Assembly (NCBI RefSeq): GCF_003350295.1
Contig: NZ_QLYY01000017.1
Span: 103,399 to 167,398, forward strand
Reading direction: 5' to 3'
From: Vibrio tetraodonis
GTDB taxonomy: Bacteria > Pseudomonadota > Gammaproteobacteria > Enterobacterales > Vibrionaceae
Length of the DNA: 64,000 bases
Shown here: positions 17,179-26,958 of the stretch, piece after piece
Layout of the letters: every line of letters begins with the position of its first letter
Numbering within the stretch: position 1 is the first letter of the stretch
Made by a program: the position numbers and the translations under genes
Notes under the pieces: generated by a model
The model's database searches: none
What the model was told of the DNA's origin: nothing
What the model saw: the letters and a program-made list of their open reading frames with translations, nothing else

Positions 17179-18375
17179 ATGAGTTTTAATATTGCCCTAA
17201 GTGGCCTTGATGCGACAAATACCGAGCTGAACACCATCAGCCACAATATCGCTAACGCATCGACTTATGGATTTAAAGGTGCACGCACCGAGTTTGCTGC
17301 TGTCTACAATGGCATGCAACCAGGCGGCGTTGAAGTCGCAGCTATTTCGCAGAATTTTGATACAAATGGTTCGGTGACGAGCACTGGTCGAGCGATGGAT
17401 TTAGCCATAAACGGTGGCGGTTTTTTTATCACCAAAGATAGTGCTGGCCAGACGCTTTATACACGTTCAGGGGTATTCAATACTGACAAAGACAACTATG
17501 TGATGAGCAATACTGGCGCTAAGCTGCAAGGTTACAGTGTCGATGGCAACAACAACTTGCTCACGGGTGTAACAGGGGATATCAGGATCTCTACATCATC
17601 ACTGGCGGCGCAGGCGACTAACAAAATGGAGTTTGTCGCTAATTTTGATGCGACCAATGAGGCCATTGATACGAGTGCTATTGCTTTTGACTCTGAAAAC
17701 ACCAACTCTTTTCACTCCTCCTATACCACTAAGGTATTTGATTCTCAGGGCAAGCCACATACGGTAACTCAGTATTTCACCAAAACCAGTGATAACTCAT
17801 GGGAAGTTAATACCTTGGCAGATGGTAACAAGACACCGATATCATCGATTACTATGACATTTAACCCCGATGGTTCCTTAGTCTCACCGGTCAACGCCTA
17901 CAATGTCTCTTTCCCTGCTGCGGGCGCGAATCCTATCAATATCGATATCGACTTGTCGGGTAGCACGCAGTTTGGAACGGAGTTTAGCGTCAGTACCAAT
18001 AATCCCAATGGTTATACCTCAGGAGAGCTTGCCGGTGTGCGCGTTGAAGACAATGGCATGGTCTACGCAACCTACACCAATGGTCAATCACAGCTTCAAG
18101 GGCAATTAGTGCTGGCAGATTTTGCTAACCCTCAAGGGCTATCAAAACTCAGTGGTACGGCTTGGACTCAAAGCTTTAGCTCTGGCGCCCCTGTGATTGG
18201 TGTTCCCGGTGCTGGTACGCTGGGTGGTCTAACTTCAGGCTCTCTTGAGCAATCTAACGTTGATCTAACCAGTGAACTGGTGAATCTGATGACGGCGCAA
18301 CGCAACTATCAAGCTAATGCAAAGACAATTTCGACCAATGACAAGCTAACCCAAGCGTTATTTAACGCAGTCTAA
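17179..18375 (+). CDS. lfgE: lateral hook protein FlgE
   Basis: 398 residues. N-terminal rod domain (SHNIANASTYGFKGARTEF), FlgE D2 domain in the middle (VFDSQGKPHTVTQYF) and the C-terminal helix ELVNLMTAQRNYQANAKTI. It polymerises into the hook. It is preceded by GAGG 9 bases before the ATG. Confidence 0.97.
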   Translation: MSFNIALSGLDATNTELNTISHNIANASTYGFKGARTEFAAVYNGMQPGGVEVAAISQNFDTNGSVTSTGRAMDLAINGGGFFITKDSAGQTLYTRSGVFNTDKDNYVMSNTGAKLQGYSVDGNNNLLTGVTGDIRISTSSLAAQATNKMEFVANFDATNEAIDTSAIAFDSENTNSFHSSYTTKVFDSQGKPHTVTQYFTKTSDNSWEVNTLADGNKTPISSITMTFNPDGSLVSPVNAYNVSFPAAGANPINIDIDLSGSTQFGTEFSVSTNNPNGYTSGELAGVRVEDNGMVYATYTNGQSQLQGQLVLADFANPQGLSKLSGTAWTQSFSSGAPVIGVPGAGTLGGLTSGSLEQSNVDLTSELVNLMTAQRNYQANAKTISTNDKLTQALFNAV

Positions 18376-18386
18376 CGGAGTTTAAT

Positions 18387-19118
18387 ATGGACAGTTTGTT
18401 ATTTACTGCCACCTCAGGTGCGAGCCGGGTACTTAAAGCGCAACATGTTCGTTCAAACAACTTATCCAACGCAGATACGGCTGGCTTTCGCGCAGATATG
18501 GAACGCGTAGCCAGTGTTCCCCTGCAAGGTTCAGGTTTCGATGGTCGTACTTTAGCCGTAACCAACTCTGCATCGACTCGATTTGACTCAGGTGATGTGA
18601 TTAAAACCGGTCGAGCACTGGATGTCGCTGTGATGGGAGAGGGTTATTTGACTGTCCAAACAACACAAGGGCAAGAAGCGTACACTCGGGCTGGCAATAT
18701 TAGGGTGGATCAAGATGGTGCATTAACCATTAACGGTTTTGCCGTGATTGGTGATGGTGGACCTTTACTACTCCCCGATTATCAAAAAGTTGAGATTAGC
18801 GAGCGTGGGCGTATTTCAGTCATCCCTCCTGGAGGCGGTGCTGAGCTTGAAGTTGGGACCTTGAAACTGGTTAATCCAGATACCGCTCTACTTGAAAAGC
18901 GCAGTGATAGCCTACTTCACAGCGTCGACGGCAATCCTTTTGCTCAAGACGAGACAGTACAAATTGCCTCTGAACATATTGAAGGTAGTAATGTATCTGC
19001 GATTGATGAGTTGCTTAATGTTATGTCATTGACGCGTAACTTTGAAATGCAGGTACGCATGATGAAAACCGCCGAGACACTTGCTCAGGCTGGAAACAAA
19101 CTAATATCACCGCGTTAG
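18387..19118 (+). CDS. lfgF: lateral rod protein FlgF
   Basis: A 243-residue proximal rod subunit: SNNLSNADTAGFRADMERV, the central DVAVMGEGYLTVQTTQGQE, and the C-terminal MSLTRNFEMQVRMMKTAE. The overall plan is the same as FlgG but shorter. Confidence 0.95.
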   Translation: MDSLLFTATSGASRVLKAQHVRSNNLSNADTAGFRADMERVASVPLQGSGFDGRTLAVTNSASTRFDSGDVIKTGRALDVAVMGEGYLTVQTTQGQEAYTRAGNIRVDQDGALTINGFAVIGDGGPLLLPDYQKVEISERGRISVIPPGGGAELEVGTLKLVNPDTALLEKRSDSLLHSVDGNPFAQDETVQIASEHIEGSNVSAIDELLNVMSLTRNFEMQVRMMKTAETLAQAGNKLISPR

Positions 19119-19139
19119 CGGCAAGACAAGGAGTAGACA

Positions 19140-19925
19140 ATGCATTCAGCGTTATGGGTTAGTAAAACGGGCATGGCAGCGCAAGATACCAAAATGACTG
19201 CCATTTCAAATAACCTAGCCAATGTAAATACGGTCGGCTTTAAGCGCGATCGCGTGGTATTTGAAGACTTATTTTATAGCATTCAGCGTCAACCAGGATC
19301 TCTTGTTGATCAAGTCAATCAATTGCCAACGGGGGTTCAACTTGGCAGCGGTGTCCGTGTGGTGGGAACACAAAAGGTCTTCACCCAGGGAAATACGCAA
19401 AATACTAATCAAGAGCTAGATCTTGCTGTGATGGGTCAAGGTTTCTTTCAGATTGAAAATACAGACGGCCAAATCATGTACTCACGTAATGGCCAGTTTC
19501 ATGTCAATTCTGAAGGTTTGATGGTCAATAGCCAAGGTTTACCTCTAGAGCCTCAGATTCAGATCCCTGCAAATGCGCTATCTATTTCCGTTGGTGTGGA
19601 CGGCACGGTATCGGCGACCACGACAGACAGCAATGATCCTGAAGATCTGGGTCAAATTACCTTGGCAAAATTTATCAACCCAGCAGGACTTGAAGCCATT
19701 GGTGGAAACTTGTTCCGAGAGACAGCTGCGAGTGGTCAAGCCGATGAGCTAACCGCGGGTGAAGATGGGGTTGGTCATATTAAGCAAGGGGCATTAGAAG
19801 GCGCTAATGTGCAGGTCGTCGAAGAGATGGTGGATATGATCACCACGCAGCGCGCCTATGAAATGAACGCCAAAGTTGTTTCTGCTGCTGACGATATGCT
19901 CAAGTTCGTTGCTCAGTCTTTGTAA
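19140..19925 (+). CDS. lfgG: lateral distal rod protein FlgG
   Basis: 261 residues, nearly canonical: ISNNLANVNTVGFKRDRVVF, QELDLAVMGQGFFQI and MITTQRAYEMNAKVVS. It forms the distal rod through the P and L rings. Confidence 0.97.
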   Translation: MHSALWVSKTGMAAQDTKMTAISNNLANVNTVGFKRDRVVFEDLFYSIQRQPGSLVDQVNQLPTGVQLGSGVRVVGTQKVFTQGNTQNTNQELDLAVMGQGFFQIENTDGQIMYSRNGQFHVNSEGLMVNSQGLPLEPQIQIPANALSISVGVDGTVSATTTDSNDPEDLGQITLAKFINPAGLEAIGGNLFRETAASGQADELTAGEDGVGHIKQGALEGANVQVVEEMVDMITTQRAYEMNAKVVSAADDMLKFVAQSL

Positions 19926-19955
19926 TGGATCATTGAAGAAAAAAAGGAACAAGGA

Positions 19956-20624
19956 ATGCAGGTATTTTTGAGACTCTTGCCGCTTGTCATCCTACTTGCC
20001 GGATGTGCTGGTCGTCAGGAATTCACTCCTCCTAAACCCGATGAAGAGAAATATGCTCCTCCAGAGCTGGATTATTCCTTGCCTGCTGCAAGTAAGGGAA
20101 GTCTCTATCGTCATCAGTACACCATGACCTTGTTTCAAGACAGAAGGGCATATCGTGTTGGCGACATGCTCACTGTCTTACTGTTTGAAGAAACAGAATC
20201 AAGCAAGAAAGCTGATACAAAATATGGCAAGAGCTCCAGTGTTGGTTTTGCAGCACCTACGTTTGGTACTAAGACAATTGATGAGTTGGCGGCCAGCTTA
20301 GACGCCGATCGCGGCTTTGATGGCAGTGCTTCAAGTTCTCAAGGCAATAAGCTTGAAGGAGCGATAACCGTAACCGTTCATGAAGTGTTGCCAAATGGTG
20401 TGCTGCGTATCAGTGGCGAAAAATGGATTCGTCTTAACCAAGGCGATGAGTTTATTCGCCTGACAGGGATGGTGCGTGTCGACGATATTAGCCGAAACAA
20501 TCAGGTGTCTTCTGCTCGGATTGGTGATGCTCGCATTACCTATTCAGGGCGGGGAGCTTTATCAGATAGCAATGCCCCTGGATGGCTTAGCCAGTTCTTT
20601 AACAGTCCATGGATGCCGTTGTAA
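19956..20624 (+). CDS. lfgH: lateral L-ring lipoprotein FlgH
   Basis: 222 residues. The signal peptide ends in a lipobox LLAGC with the lipidated Cys at about residue 17. The FlgH body holds YRVGDMLTVLLFEETESSKK and GEKWIRLNQGDEFIRLTGMV. It forms the outer-membrane bushing. Its stop is read as TAATG with the flgI start. Confidence 0.97.
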   Translation: MQVFLRLLPLVILLAGCAGRQEFTPPKPDEEKYAPPELDYSLPAASKGSLYRHQYTMTLFQDRRAYRVGDMLTVLLFEETESSKKADTKYGKSSSVGFAAPTFGTKTIDELAASLDADRGFDGSASSSQGNKLEGAITVTVHEVLPNGVLRISGEKWIRLNQGDEFIRLTGMVRVDDISRNNQVSSARIGDARITYSGRGALSDSNAPGWLSQFFNSPWMPL

Positions 20625-21784
20625 TGAAAAAAATTATGATTCGATGTATTAATCGCTTGAGTTTACTCAGCATGAGTATGACATTCTCAAGCACTCTAGT
20701 GGTTGCACTTTGGTGGGTGATGATCCCTGCACATGCTGAAGTGAAGATCCCAGTGATGGATTTGGTCGATATTCAGGGCGTTCGTCAAAATCAGCTCGTT
20801 GGCTACGGCCTGGTGGTGGGGCTTGATGGTCAAGGCGATCGCAACCAAGTTAAATTCACAGCTCAATCTATCACCAACATGTTACGTCAGTTTGGGGTCC
20901 AGATTGATGATAATACCAACCCAAAGCTGCGTAATGTCGCCTCTGTCAGTGTGACTGCCACTGTTGAGCCAATGGCTGGGGTTGGACAAGCGCTCAATGT
21001 TGTGGTGTCGTCGATTGGTGATGCAAAAAGCTTACGCGGTGGAACTTTACTACTAACCCCACTGCGCGGTATCGATGGTGAGGTTTATGCAGTGGCGCAA
21101 GGCAACCTTGTAGTTGGAGGCGTGTCTGCAGAGGGAAACAGTGGCTCTAAAGTGGTAGTGAATACACCTACGTCAGGACGGATACCGGGCGGAGCAATCC
21201 TTGAGCGTGAAGTGCCAAGCGACTTTTCCGATAGCGATAATGTGGTTCTCAACCTAAGAAAACCAAGCTTTACCACAGCCAAGAATATTAGCCGAGAAAT
21301 TAATAATATCTTTGGCCCCGAAGTGGCGGTGGCCGAAAATAATGTTCGAGTCTCGGTCAAAGCGCCGAAAGATAGTCAACAGCGCGTGGTTATGATGTCG
21401 ATGCTGGAAGAAATCAGTGTCGCTCAGGGTCGTAAGCCTGCTCGGGTGGTATTTAATTCTCGCACTGGCACAGTCGTAATTGGCAAAAATGTCAAAGTTG
21501 GTGAAGCTGCTGTTAGCCATGGCAACTTGACCGTGACGGTTGCTGAGTCTCAGCAGGTAAGTCAGCCCAATGCCTTTGCTCAAGGAGAGACACAAGTTGT
21601 TGATAATTCACAGCTAGATATCAAAGAAGAACGCGCGCAAATGGTGATTTGGCCACCTGGCACAGAGCTAAATACCATAGTCAATGCCGTGAACAGCTTG
21701 GGCGCTACGCCGACCGATCTTATGTCTATTCTACAGGCACTGCATGAAGCGGGTGCGTTAAACGCTGAATTAGTGGTGATTTAA
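20624..21784 (+). CDS. lfgI: lateral P-ring protein FlgI
   Basis: 386 residues from the ATG at 20624, fused to the flgH stop (TAATG); an in-frame ATG at 20609 lies inside flgH. The signal peptide (to ...IPAHA) is followed by the FlgI start motif MDLVDIQGVRQNQLVGYGL and a C-terminal TPTDLMSILQALHEAGAL. It builds the periplasmic P ring with FlgA help. Confidence 0.97.
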   Translation: MKKIMIRCINRLSLLSMSMTFSSTLVVALWWVMIPAHAEVKIPVMDLVDIQGVRQNQLVGYGLVVGLDGQGDRNQVKFTAQSITNMLRQFGVQIDDNTNPKLRNVASVSVTATVEPMAGVGQALNVVVSSIGDAKSLRGGTLLLTPLRGIDGEVYAVAQGNLVVGGVSAEGNSGSKVVVNTPTSGRIPGGAILEREVPSDFSDSDNVVLNLRKPSFTTAKNISREINNIFGPEVAVAENNVRVSVKAPKDSQQRVVMMSMLEEISVAQGRKPARVVFNSRTGTVVIGKNVKVGEAAVSHGNLTVTVAESQQVSQPNAFAQGETQVVDNSQLDIKEERAQMVIWPPGTELNTIVNAVNSLGATPTDLMSILQALHEAGALNAELVVI

Positions 21785-21793
21785 GGGGGAGTG

Positions 21794-22339
21794 ATGAAAT
21801 TAGACGAATTAAGCCAAAAATCATCAGTGAGCTCTGTGCTTTATCACGATAACAGTGCCCTCGACCAGATAAAGCAAAACCCCCATTCCCAGCAAGCGTT
21901 AGAAAAAGTGGCTGGCCAATTTGAAGCCATGTTTTTGCAAATGGTGCTTCGCCAGATGCGTTCGAGTAGTGATGTACTGGCTGATGAAGACAGTCCTTTT
22001 TCTAGCCAACAGCAAGGTGTGTTTTGTGATATGTATGATGGCCAATTGGCGATAGAAATGGCAAAGAAACAAGGTTCTGGGATTGCAGATATGTTGGTAA
22101 AACAGCTGAGTCCTTCTATGTCGGAAGTCGAATTTAAACTCTCGGCAGTTCAAGCACCAGCAAATGACAAAGTGCTAGGTTTGGAAGATAGGTCACAGCA
22201 TAGACATCAATCAGACCCCCAGCCATCACAATCATTTCACTCTATTGGAGAGTCGGTCGCCTCAGTAAGACAAGTCTTGAGTGAAGCTAGTGTGACGACA
22301 GCATTTGCTCAGCCACTCAATCGCATGGGAGAACTGTAA
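21794..22339 (+). CDS. lfgJ: lateral rod-cap protein FlgJ, rod-binding domain only
   Basis: 181 residues from the ATG at 21794 (GGGGGAG upstream). Only the rod-binding domain is present (QFEAMFLQMVLRQMRSSSDV, MYDGQLAIEMAKKQGSGIAD). The peptidoglycan hydrolase half of polar-type FlgJ, which would bring it to about 310 residues, is missing. The C-terminal 60 residues are low-complexity. A separate lytic transglycosylase is encoded with flgAMN at 13.2 kb. Confidence 0.93.
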   Translation: MKLDELSQKSSVSSVLYHDNSALDQIKQNPHSQQALEKVAGQFEAMFLQMVLRQMRSSSDVLADEDSPFSSQQQGVFCDMYDGQLAIEMAKKQGSGIADMLVKQLSPSMSEVEFKLSAVQAPANDKVLGLEDRSQHRHQSDPQPSQSFHSIGESVASVRQVLSEASVTTAFAQPLNRMGEL

Positions 22340-23713
22340 ATGAACTTGGTCAATATTGCCATGTCTGGTCTGAATTCCAATCGGGTAGCATTGGATGTTA
22401 CAGCACAAAACGTCTCCAATATAAATACGCCCGGATACAGTCGCCAGCAAGCGCTGATGGCATCGGTAGCGGGTTCAAAGCATGATAATTTCAGTGCAGG
22501 TCAGGGAGTTGAAGTCACTAGTATTCGCCGTGTAACGGATGAGTTTCTTATCAAACAGACTTGGGCGACCCAAAGTCAGTCGGCTTATGCTTCCCGTTAT
22601 AGCACTAATATGAGCCAGTTAGAAAACACTCTGGGCGCTGATGGCTTTAATCTTTCGGCGGGATTAGATACCTTGTTTTCCGCACTTAACGATGCCACGG
22701 TCAAACCCGAATCTGTTCCTTATCGTCAGCAAATCATTAATGAAGCCGAAGCGTTAGCAAGACGTTTTAACACGCTAACAGAATCTTTGTCTCATCAGCA
22801 TAAAGACATGAATGATCAGCGCAATGCGGCTATAGCTCATGCTAATAGCTTGATGAGTAATATTGCTGATATCAACAAACAAATAGTTGAAACCAAGGGT
22901 ACGGGAGGAAACCCAGCGCAACTTCTGGATACTCGCGATAATCTCATTGGCGAGTTGTCTAAGGTGGTCACGATAAAAACCACCAATCAGGCCGATGGTA
23001 GCCTTCAAGTGACTTTGTCATCTGGTCAGCCTTTGGTTATGGGCGCAGATGCCGCGCAGCTTAAAGCCATCCCTAATCCTAGTGACTCTTACTTAGCTGC
23101 AGTCCAAGTTGAGTTTGGCGAGCAAAGTTTTGCCACGACAGGGTCTTTAGGTGGTCAAATCGGTGCGCTGTCTGATTATCAAACTCAAGTTCTTAAACCC
23201 TATCTTGGTGCGATTGACGATATGGCTAGGTCTTTGGCTGACGAATTTAACGATTTGCTTGTCACGGGCAAGGATCTTAATCGAGATAATGGACAGCATT
23301 TATTTACTTATGATCCAGCAAATCCAGCGGCAAGCTTAAACATCACCGATCTCAAACCAGAGCAGCTTGCACTGTCTGCTGACGGAAACCCAGGTAATGC
23401 AGATGTGCTCGACAAGCTTATTGCTGTGAATAATAAAAGCGTGGCGATCAGTGGCTTTGGCTCTGTCAGTCTTAATGATGCATTTTCTGCCATAGTCGGC
23501 GAAACCGCTATTCAAGCTCGTCAGGCGAATGCAGACGAGCAAGCTAAACTGGCGATGAAACAACAAGCTGTCGCTGCGCGTGATAACGTCAGTGCAGTCA
23601 ACAGCGATGAAGAAGCGGCAAACTTGATGACATTTTCTCATGTTCACCAAGCCAATATGAAAGTGATCAGTACAGCGAATCAGTTGTTTGACTCAATCCT
23701 CAACATATTTTAA
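22340..23713 (+). CDS. lfgK: lateral hook-filament junction protein FlgK (HAP1)
   Basis: 457 residues, the short lateral form. N-terminal TAQNVSNINTPGYSRQQAL, the FlgK helical domain, and C-terminal VNSDEEAANLMTFSHVHQAN with ISTANQLFDSILNIF. It joins hook and filament and is exported with FlgN. Confidence 0.96.
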   Translation: MNLVNIAMSGLNSNRVALDVTAQNVSNINTPGYSRQQALMASVAGSKHDNFSAGQGVEVTSIRRVTDEFLIKQTWATQSQSAYASRYSTNMSQLENTLGADGFNLSAGLDTLFSALNDATVKPESVPYRQQIINEAEALARRFNTLTESLSHQHKDMNDQRNAAIAHANSLMSNIADINKQIVETKGTGGNPAQLLDTRDNLIGELSKVVTIKTTNQADGSLQVTLSSGQPLVMGADAAQLKAIPNPSDSYLAAVQVEFGEQSFATTGSLGGQIGALSDYQTQVLKPYLGAIDDMARSLADEFNDLLVTGKDLNRDNGQHLFTYDPANPAASLNITDLKPEQLALSADGNPGNADVLDKLIAVNNKSVAISGFGSVSLNDAFSAIVGETAIQARQANADEQAKLAMKQQAVAARDNVSAVNSDEEAANLMTFSHVHQANMKVISTANQLFDSILNIF

Positions 23714-23728
23714 TTGCAGGGAATTAAG

Positions 23729-24625
23729 ATGCGAATCAGTGATACTCAATTTAGCCAGATGATGTTGCAAAGTCTGCAACTGAATAATGCCGGTTTGGGC
23801 AAAGTAATGCAGCAAATGTCAACCAGCGAGCGCTTAACTAAGTTGTCTGATGATCCCATGGCATCGGTTAAATTGCTTAACCTCGATCGTGAAGGATCTG
23901 CGATTAGTCAGTACAAAAGCAATATTGCCAATGTGAAAACGGCGCTGACCAGTCAGGAAGTTCATTTGGAGTCGGTGAATGAGAGCCTAAAGAGAATGAA
24001 CGAGCTTGTCCTCTGGGGAGCAAATGGTACGCTGTCGGACACTGAGCGTACCGGGATGATCACTGAATTAGAAAGCTTGCGTGCGTCGGTTATCTCTTCT
24101 TTTAATGCCCAAGATGAAGAAGGACGTTACCTTTTCTCTGGTACCAAGACGGGTATCCCTGCGTTAACCGACATTGGTGGAAGCTATGCCATACAGGGCA
24201 ATAGTGATAAGCGGGTGGTGACAGTGGCCAAAGGGGTGACGATGGAAGCGAATATGACAGCCGCAGAAATCCTCGATCTTGGTGGTAATCACGTGCTTAA
24301 CCAACTGGATACTGTGATTGCAGAATTTAAGTCACCAAGTACCGCATTTCGAGGAGCGGTTGAGGACGCATTAACCACGATTGAAAACACGTCAAGTCAG
24401 GTTTTAGCTGCGATCACGGAAATAGGTGGCCGTCATAATAATCTTGATTTGATGAATAGTGCGCATGGTGAAAATCAGTTGTTTGTCGATAAGGTGAAGG
24501 GGGATTTGTCTATGCTTGATTATGGTGAAGCGTCGGTGCGTTTGAGCCGTTATATGACGGCGTTACAGGCCACTCAAGCCAGCTATGTAAAAATCGATGG
24601 TTTGAATCTATTTGATCGTATCTAA
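23729..24625 (+). CDS. lfgL: lateral hook-filament junction protein FlgL (HAP3)
   Basis: 298 residues from the ATG at 23729 (AGGGA upstream); the start at 23714 lacks an RBS. The N-terminus MRISDTQFSQMMLQSLQLNN and the C-terminus SRYMTALQATQASYVKIDGL are typical of flagellin-fold junction proteins. Confidence 0.95.
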   Translation: MRISDTQFSQMMLQSLQLNNAGLGKVMQQMSTSERLTKLSDDPMASVKLLNLDREGSAISQYKSNIANVKTALTSQEVHLESVNESLKRMNELVLWGANGTLSDTERTGMITELESLRASVISSFNAQDEEGRYLFSGTKTGIPALTDIGGSYAIQGNSDKRVVTVAKGVTMEANMTAAEILDLGGNHVLNQLDTVIAEFKSPSTAFRGAVEDALTTIENTSSQVLAAITEIGGRHNNLDLMNSAHGENQLFVDKVKGDLSMLDYGEASVRLSRYMTALQATQASYVKIDGLNLFDRI

Positions 24626-24638
24626 CGAGAGCACCAAG

Positions 24639-25682
24639 ATGGTAATGAGTACAGTAGAGGTTCGTCCTCACAATGTGGCCTTGGCTACACATGATAGAAC
24701 CTCGATTTCACCTCCGCGCTCGTCACAGCCCAGTAGTGACCTAAGTCGTCCTCAGGCGTTAGCTCATCAATATATGCCAGCATCGTATTCGGTCTCAGGC
24801 ATGATGCTGACTCAAGGGCAGCAAAACGCAACCTCGGTGCAAATCGCTACACGTTCTTATCAGGTAATAGGTGTTGAACTTAGCAAAATAAAGCAAGGTC
24901 TGACACGTGCCATGCAAATGGGTCATGCGCAATCATCATCTTTGCAGCAAGGCCTATCAGGTGCGAAGAAAATCATTGAGCAAACCCTAGATGCTTCTCG
25001 GTTTGATGGTCAAAAAGTGATTGATAATCAATTAGAGTTAAAATTGAATCGGGCGGATATACGCCGGTTTTCCATTCCGGGGCTCGATGTCAATCGTTTA
25101 AGTGGCAAAGCTGAGCAGATTCGATTGGATTTTCCTCATGGGCAGTCTGTAATGGTTGACTTTGATGGCCAAGCCAATGGTGAACAAGTGGTTAAAATGC
25201 TCGACCGCAGTTTGATTCCACTTGGATTACGCGCGTCTCTTTCTGAACAAGGAAGCATTATCTTTGAAGCTCCTGAAAAAGCATACGGCCAGATGCAAAA
25301 GCAGGTAAGAGTCGCGGGTCAAGGCCATCGTTTCCCCGCAGGGCAATCGAATGTGATGACTTTACAAGCTGAGCCAGAGGGTATTGCTGAGCTGAATTTT
25401 GACCTTGGATCTCGTGAGGGTCTTAAACGCAGTATTGCGAAGGTGAACAAGCTTTTATGGCAAACACGCACAGGGCTGGAACAGGCAAATTCGATCAAAG
25501 CTGAACTCAATGGTCAAATACAGACTTTACACCAGCAAGCCTCGGTGATTTCGGCCAATCAAGTCGAAGATAAATTCAAAGCTCTTGATTTACAAAGTGG
25601 CAGTTTTTCTTCAGCCTTGATGGCGCTCAGCGCACAAGCTAATGTTAAGCGTCACTCTGTGGTGGCGCTGCTGCGAAACTAG
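24639..25682 (+). CDS. divergent flagellin-like protein behind flgL
   Basis: 347 residues from the ATG at 24639, 13 bases after flgL. The middle (residues ~150-230) resembles a flagellin hook-IN domain (IRLDFPHGQSVMVDFDGQ and SLSEQGSIIFEAPE). The C-terminus LSAQANVKRHSVVALLRN matches the flagellin D0 ending (AQANxxPQxVLxLL). The N-terminus does not look like a normal flagellin; it is a Ser/Pro/Gln-rich stretch followed by a long helix. It could be a minor filament subunit, a filament-cap partner or an unusual lateral flagellin. No canonical lafA is in the window, so the identity matters. Confidence 0.65.
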   Translation: MVMSTVEVRPHNVALATHDRTSISPPRSSQPSSDLSRPQALAHQYMPASYSVSGMMLTQGQQNATSVQIATRSYQVIGVELSKIKQGLTRAMQMGHAQSSSLQQGLSGAKKIIEQTLDASRFDGQKVIDNQLELKLNRADIRRFSIPGLDVNRLSGKAEQIRLDFPHGQSVMVDFDGQANGEQVVKMLDRSLIPLGLRASLSEQGSIIFEAPEKAYGQMQKQVRVAGQGHRFPAGQSNVMTLQAEPEGIAELNFDLGSREGLKRSIAKVNKLLWQTRTGLEQANSIKAELNGQIQTLHQQASVISANQVEDKFKALDLQSGSFSSALMALSAQANVKRHSVVALLRN

Positions 25683-26680
25683 CTGCCCAATAACATCTTA
25701 AGGAAGGCTTTTCTGGTGCTAGGATCACTGTCCCTGTGAGTATTGAACTTAACATGTTCGTCAACACTGGCTGAGGGTGATAATTTTATACTCCACAGCG
25801 CTTTTAGCTGGTTAGGCAGTATAGAATAACGTACGTCGATGATCCTCAGCGGGTTGTTGGGATCTTGCGCGATAAACCCTTGTGAGAACCAACGGAAGCG
25901 TTCAATATCTTTAGCCTGTTGGGATTGGAGGCTAAGCCAAGGAAAGTCTCTTTCTATGTTGAGCTTAAGCGTTGACTCGCCGGGGTACACTTGCGTTGAT
26001 TTACCAACTCGAACCGCATCGACAAAATACTCTTCACTGGTTTCATAAACGATCTTCCATACAAGGATATTGGCAAAACTGGGCTTTGCTTCCAATCTCA
26101 ATGGCTCATGCCCTCTCTGCTTTGCAACGTGCCAGCCTACGTCTTCAGCCCTTTCTTTTTGCATTAAGCCAAATACCGGATAAAGCAGAGCCCAAAAAAC
26201 AGCGAGTCGGGCAAACCATGAGTTTGTCTTGACTAAGGTGAGTATAAGCAAGGCAAGGATAGGTAATGTGAACGTAGGATCGATAATAGAGATGGTATTC
26301 CAAGCATAACGCTCGTTAGATAATGGCCAGAAAAGTTGAGTACCGTAAGACGTGCAGAAATCAAGTAAGCCATGTGTGCCGTAGCCTAATGCGCAATACA
26401 GCCAAGTTTGTTGAAATGATAGTCCGCGCTTTCTAGCAATAATCGGATGTAAAACCAGTGCACAAATAAGGCTCCCTATGGGAATAAACAGCAGTGAATG
26501 GGTAAACTGACGGTGAAATTCTAAATACAACAAGGCGTCTTGTGATGACCGAATAAGCGTATCTAGATCGGGAGCCATGCCAGAGAGTAATCCTAGTAGC
26601 CCAGCGACAACTAAGTGCTGTTTTTTACTGGCTGCTTGTGGCAACGAGGCGCCAAGTAAACCTTGTGTTAATGGATCCAT
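25679..26680 (-). CDS. DUF457 / YdjM-type membrane metal-dependent hydrolase
   Basis: 333 residues from the ATG at 26680 with GGAG 6 bases upstream. The N-terminal half matches the YdjM/DUF457 family: MDPLTQGLLGASLPQAA, GMAPDLDTLIR, FHRQFTHSLLF and GYGTHGLLDFCTSYGTQLFW supply His and Asp residues for a metal site between TM helices. Two or three more TM helices and a soluble C-terminal domain follow. Its function is not established for the family. Its 3' end overlaps the convergent flagellin-like gene by 4 bases. Bases 26681-26958 upstream hold no feature that I can name. Confidence 0.85.
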   Translation of the reverse strand: MDPLTQGLLGASLPQAASKKQHLVVAGLLGLLSGMAPDLDTLIRSSQDALLYLEFHRQFTHSLLFIPIGSLICALVLHPIIARKRGLSFQQTWLYCALGYGTHGLLDFCTSYGTQLFWPLSNERYAWNTISIIDPTFTLPILALLILTLVKTNSWFARLAVFWALLYPVFGLMQKERAEDVGWHVAKQRGHEPLRLEAKPSFANILVWKIVYETSEEYFVDAVRVGKSTQVYPGESTLKLNIERDFPWLSLQSQQAKDIERFRWFSQGFIAQDPNNPLRIIDVRYSILPNQLKALWSIKLSPSASVDEHVKFNTHRDSDPSTRKAFLKMLLGS

Positions 26681-26958
26681 CACTTCTCCAATCGCTAACT
26701 ATCGATACTGCCATCATATCTTGCAGATTATGACCAAAGTGAGTGATGCGCCACGGTATTGGCTTTTTCAAGTGATTTTTCCTAAAAGGTCTTTCTAATT
26801 TCACTTAGGTTAACTCAGTGGTTAGGGCGTGAGTTTATGTAACACAACTTCAAATGATTCATGATGTTAAAACCTAAGCTTTAGCTGGTGTGATGCTCTG
26901 AATCTGATTTTTAGACTAGACTTTACTCAAAGCATTTATTGAAGACAAAGGGGAAGGC

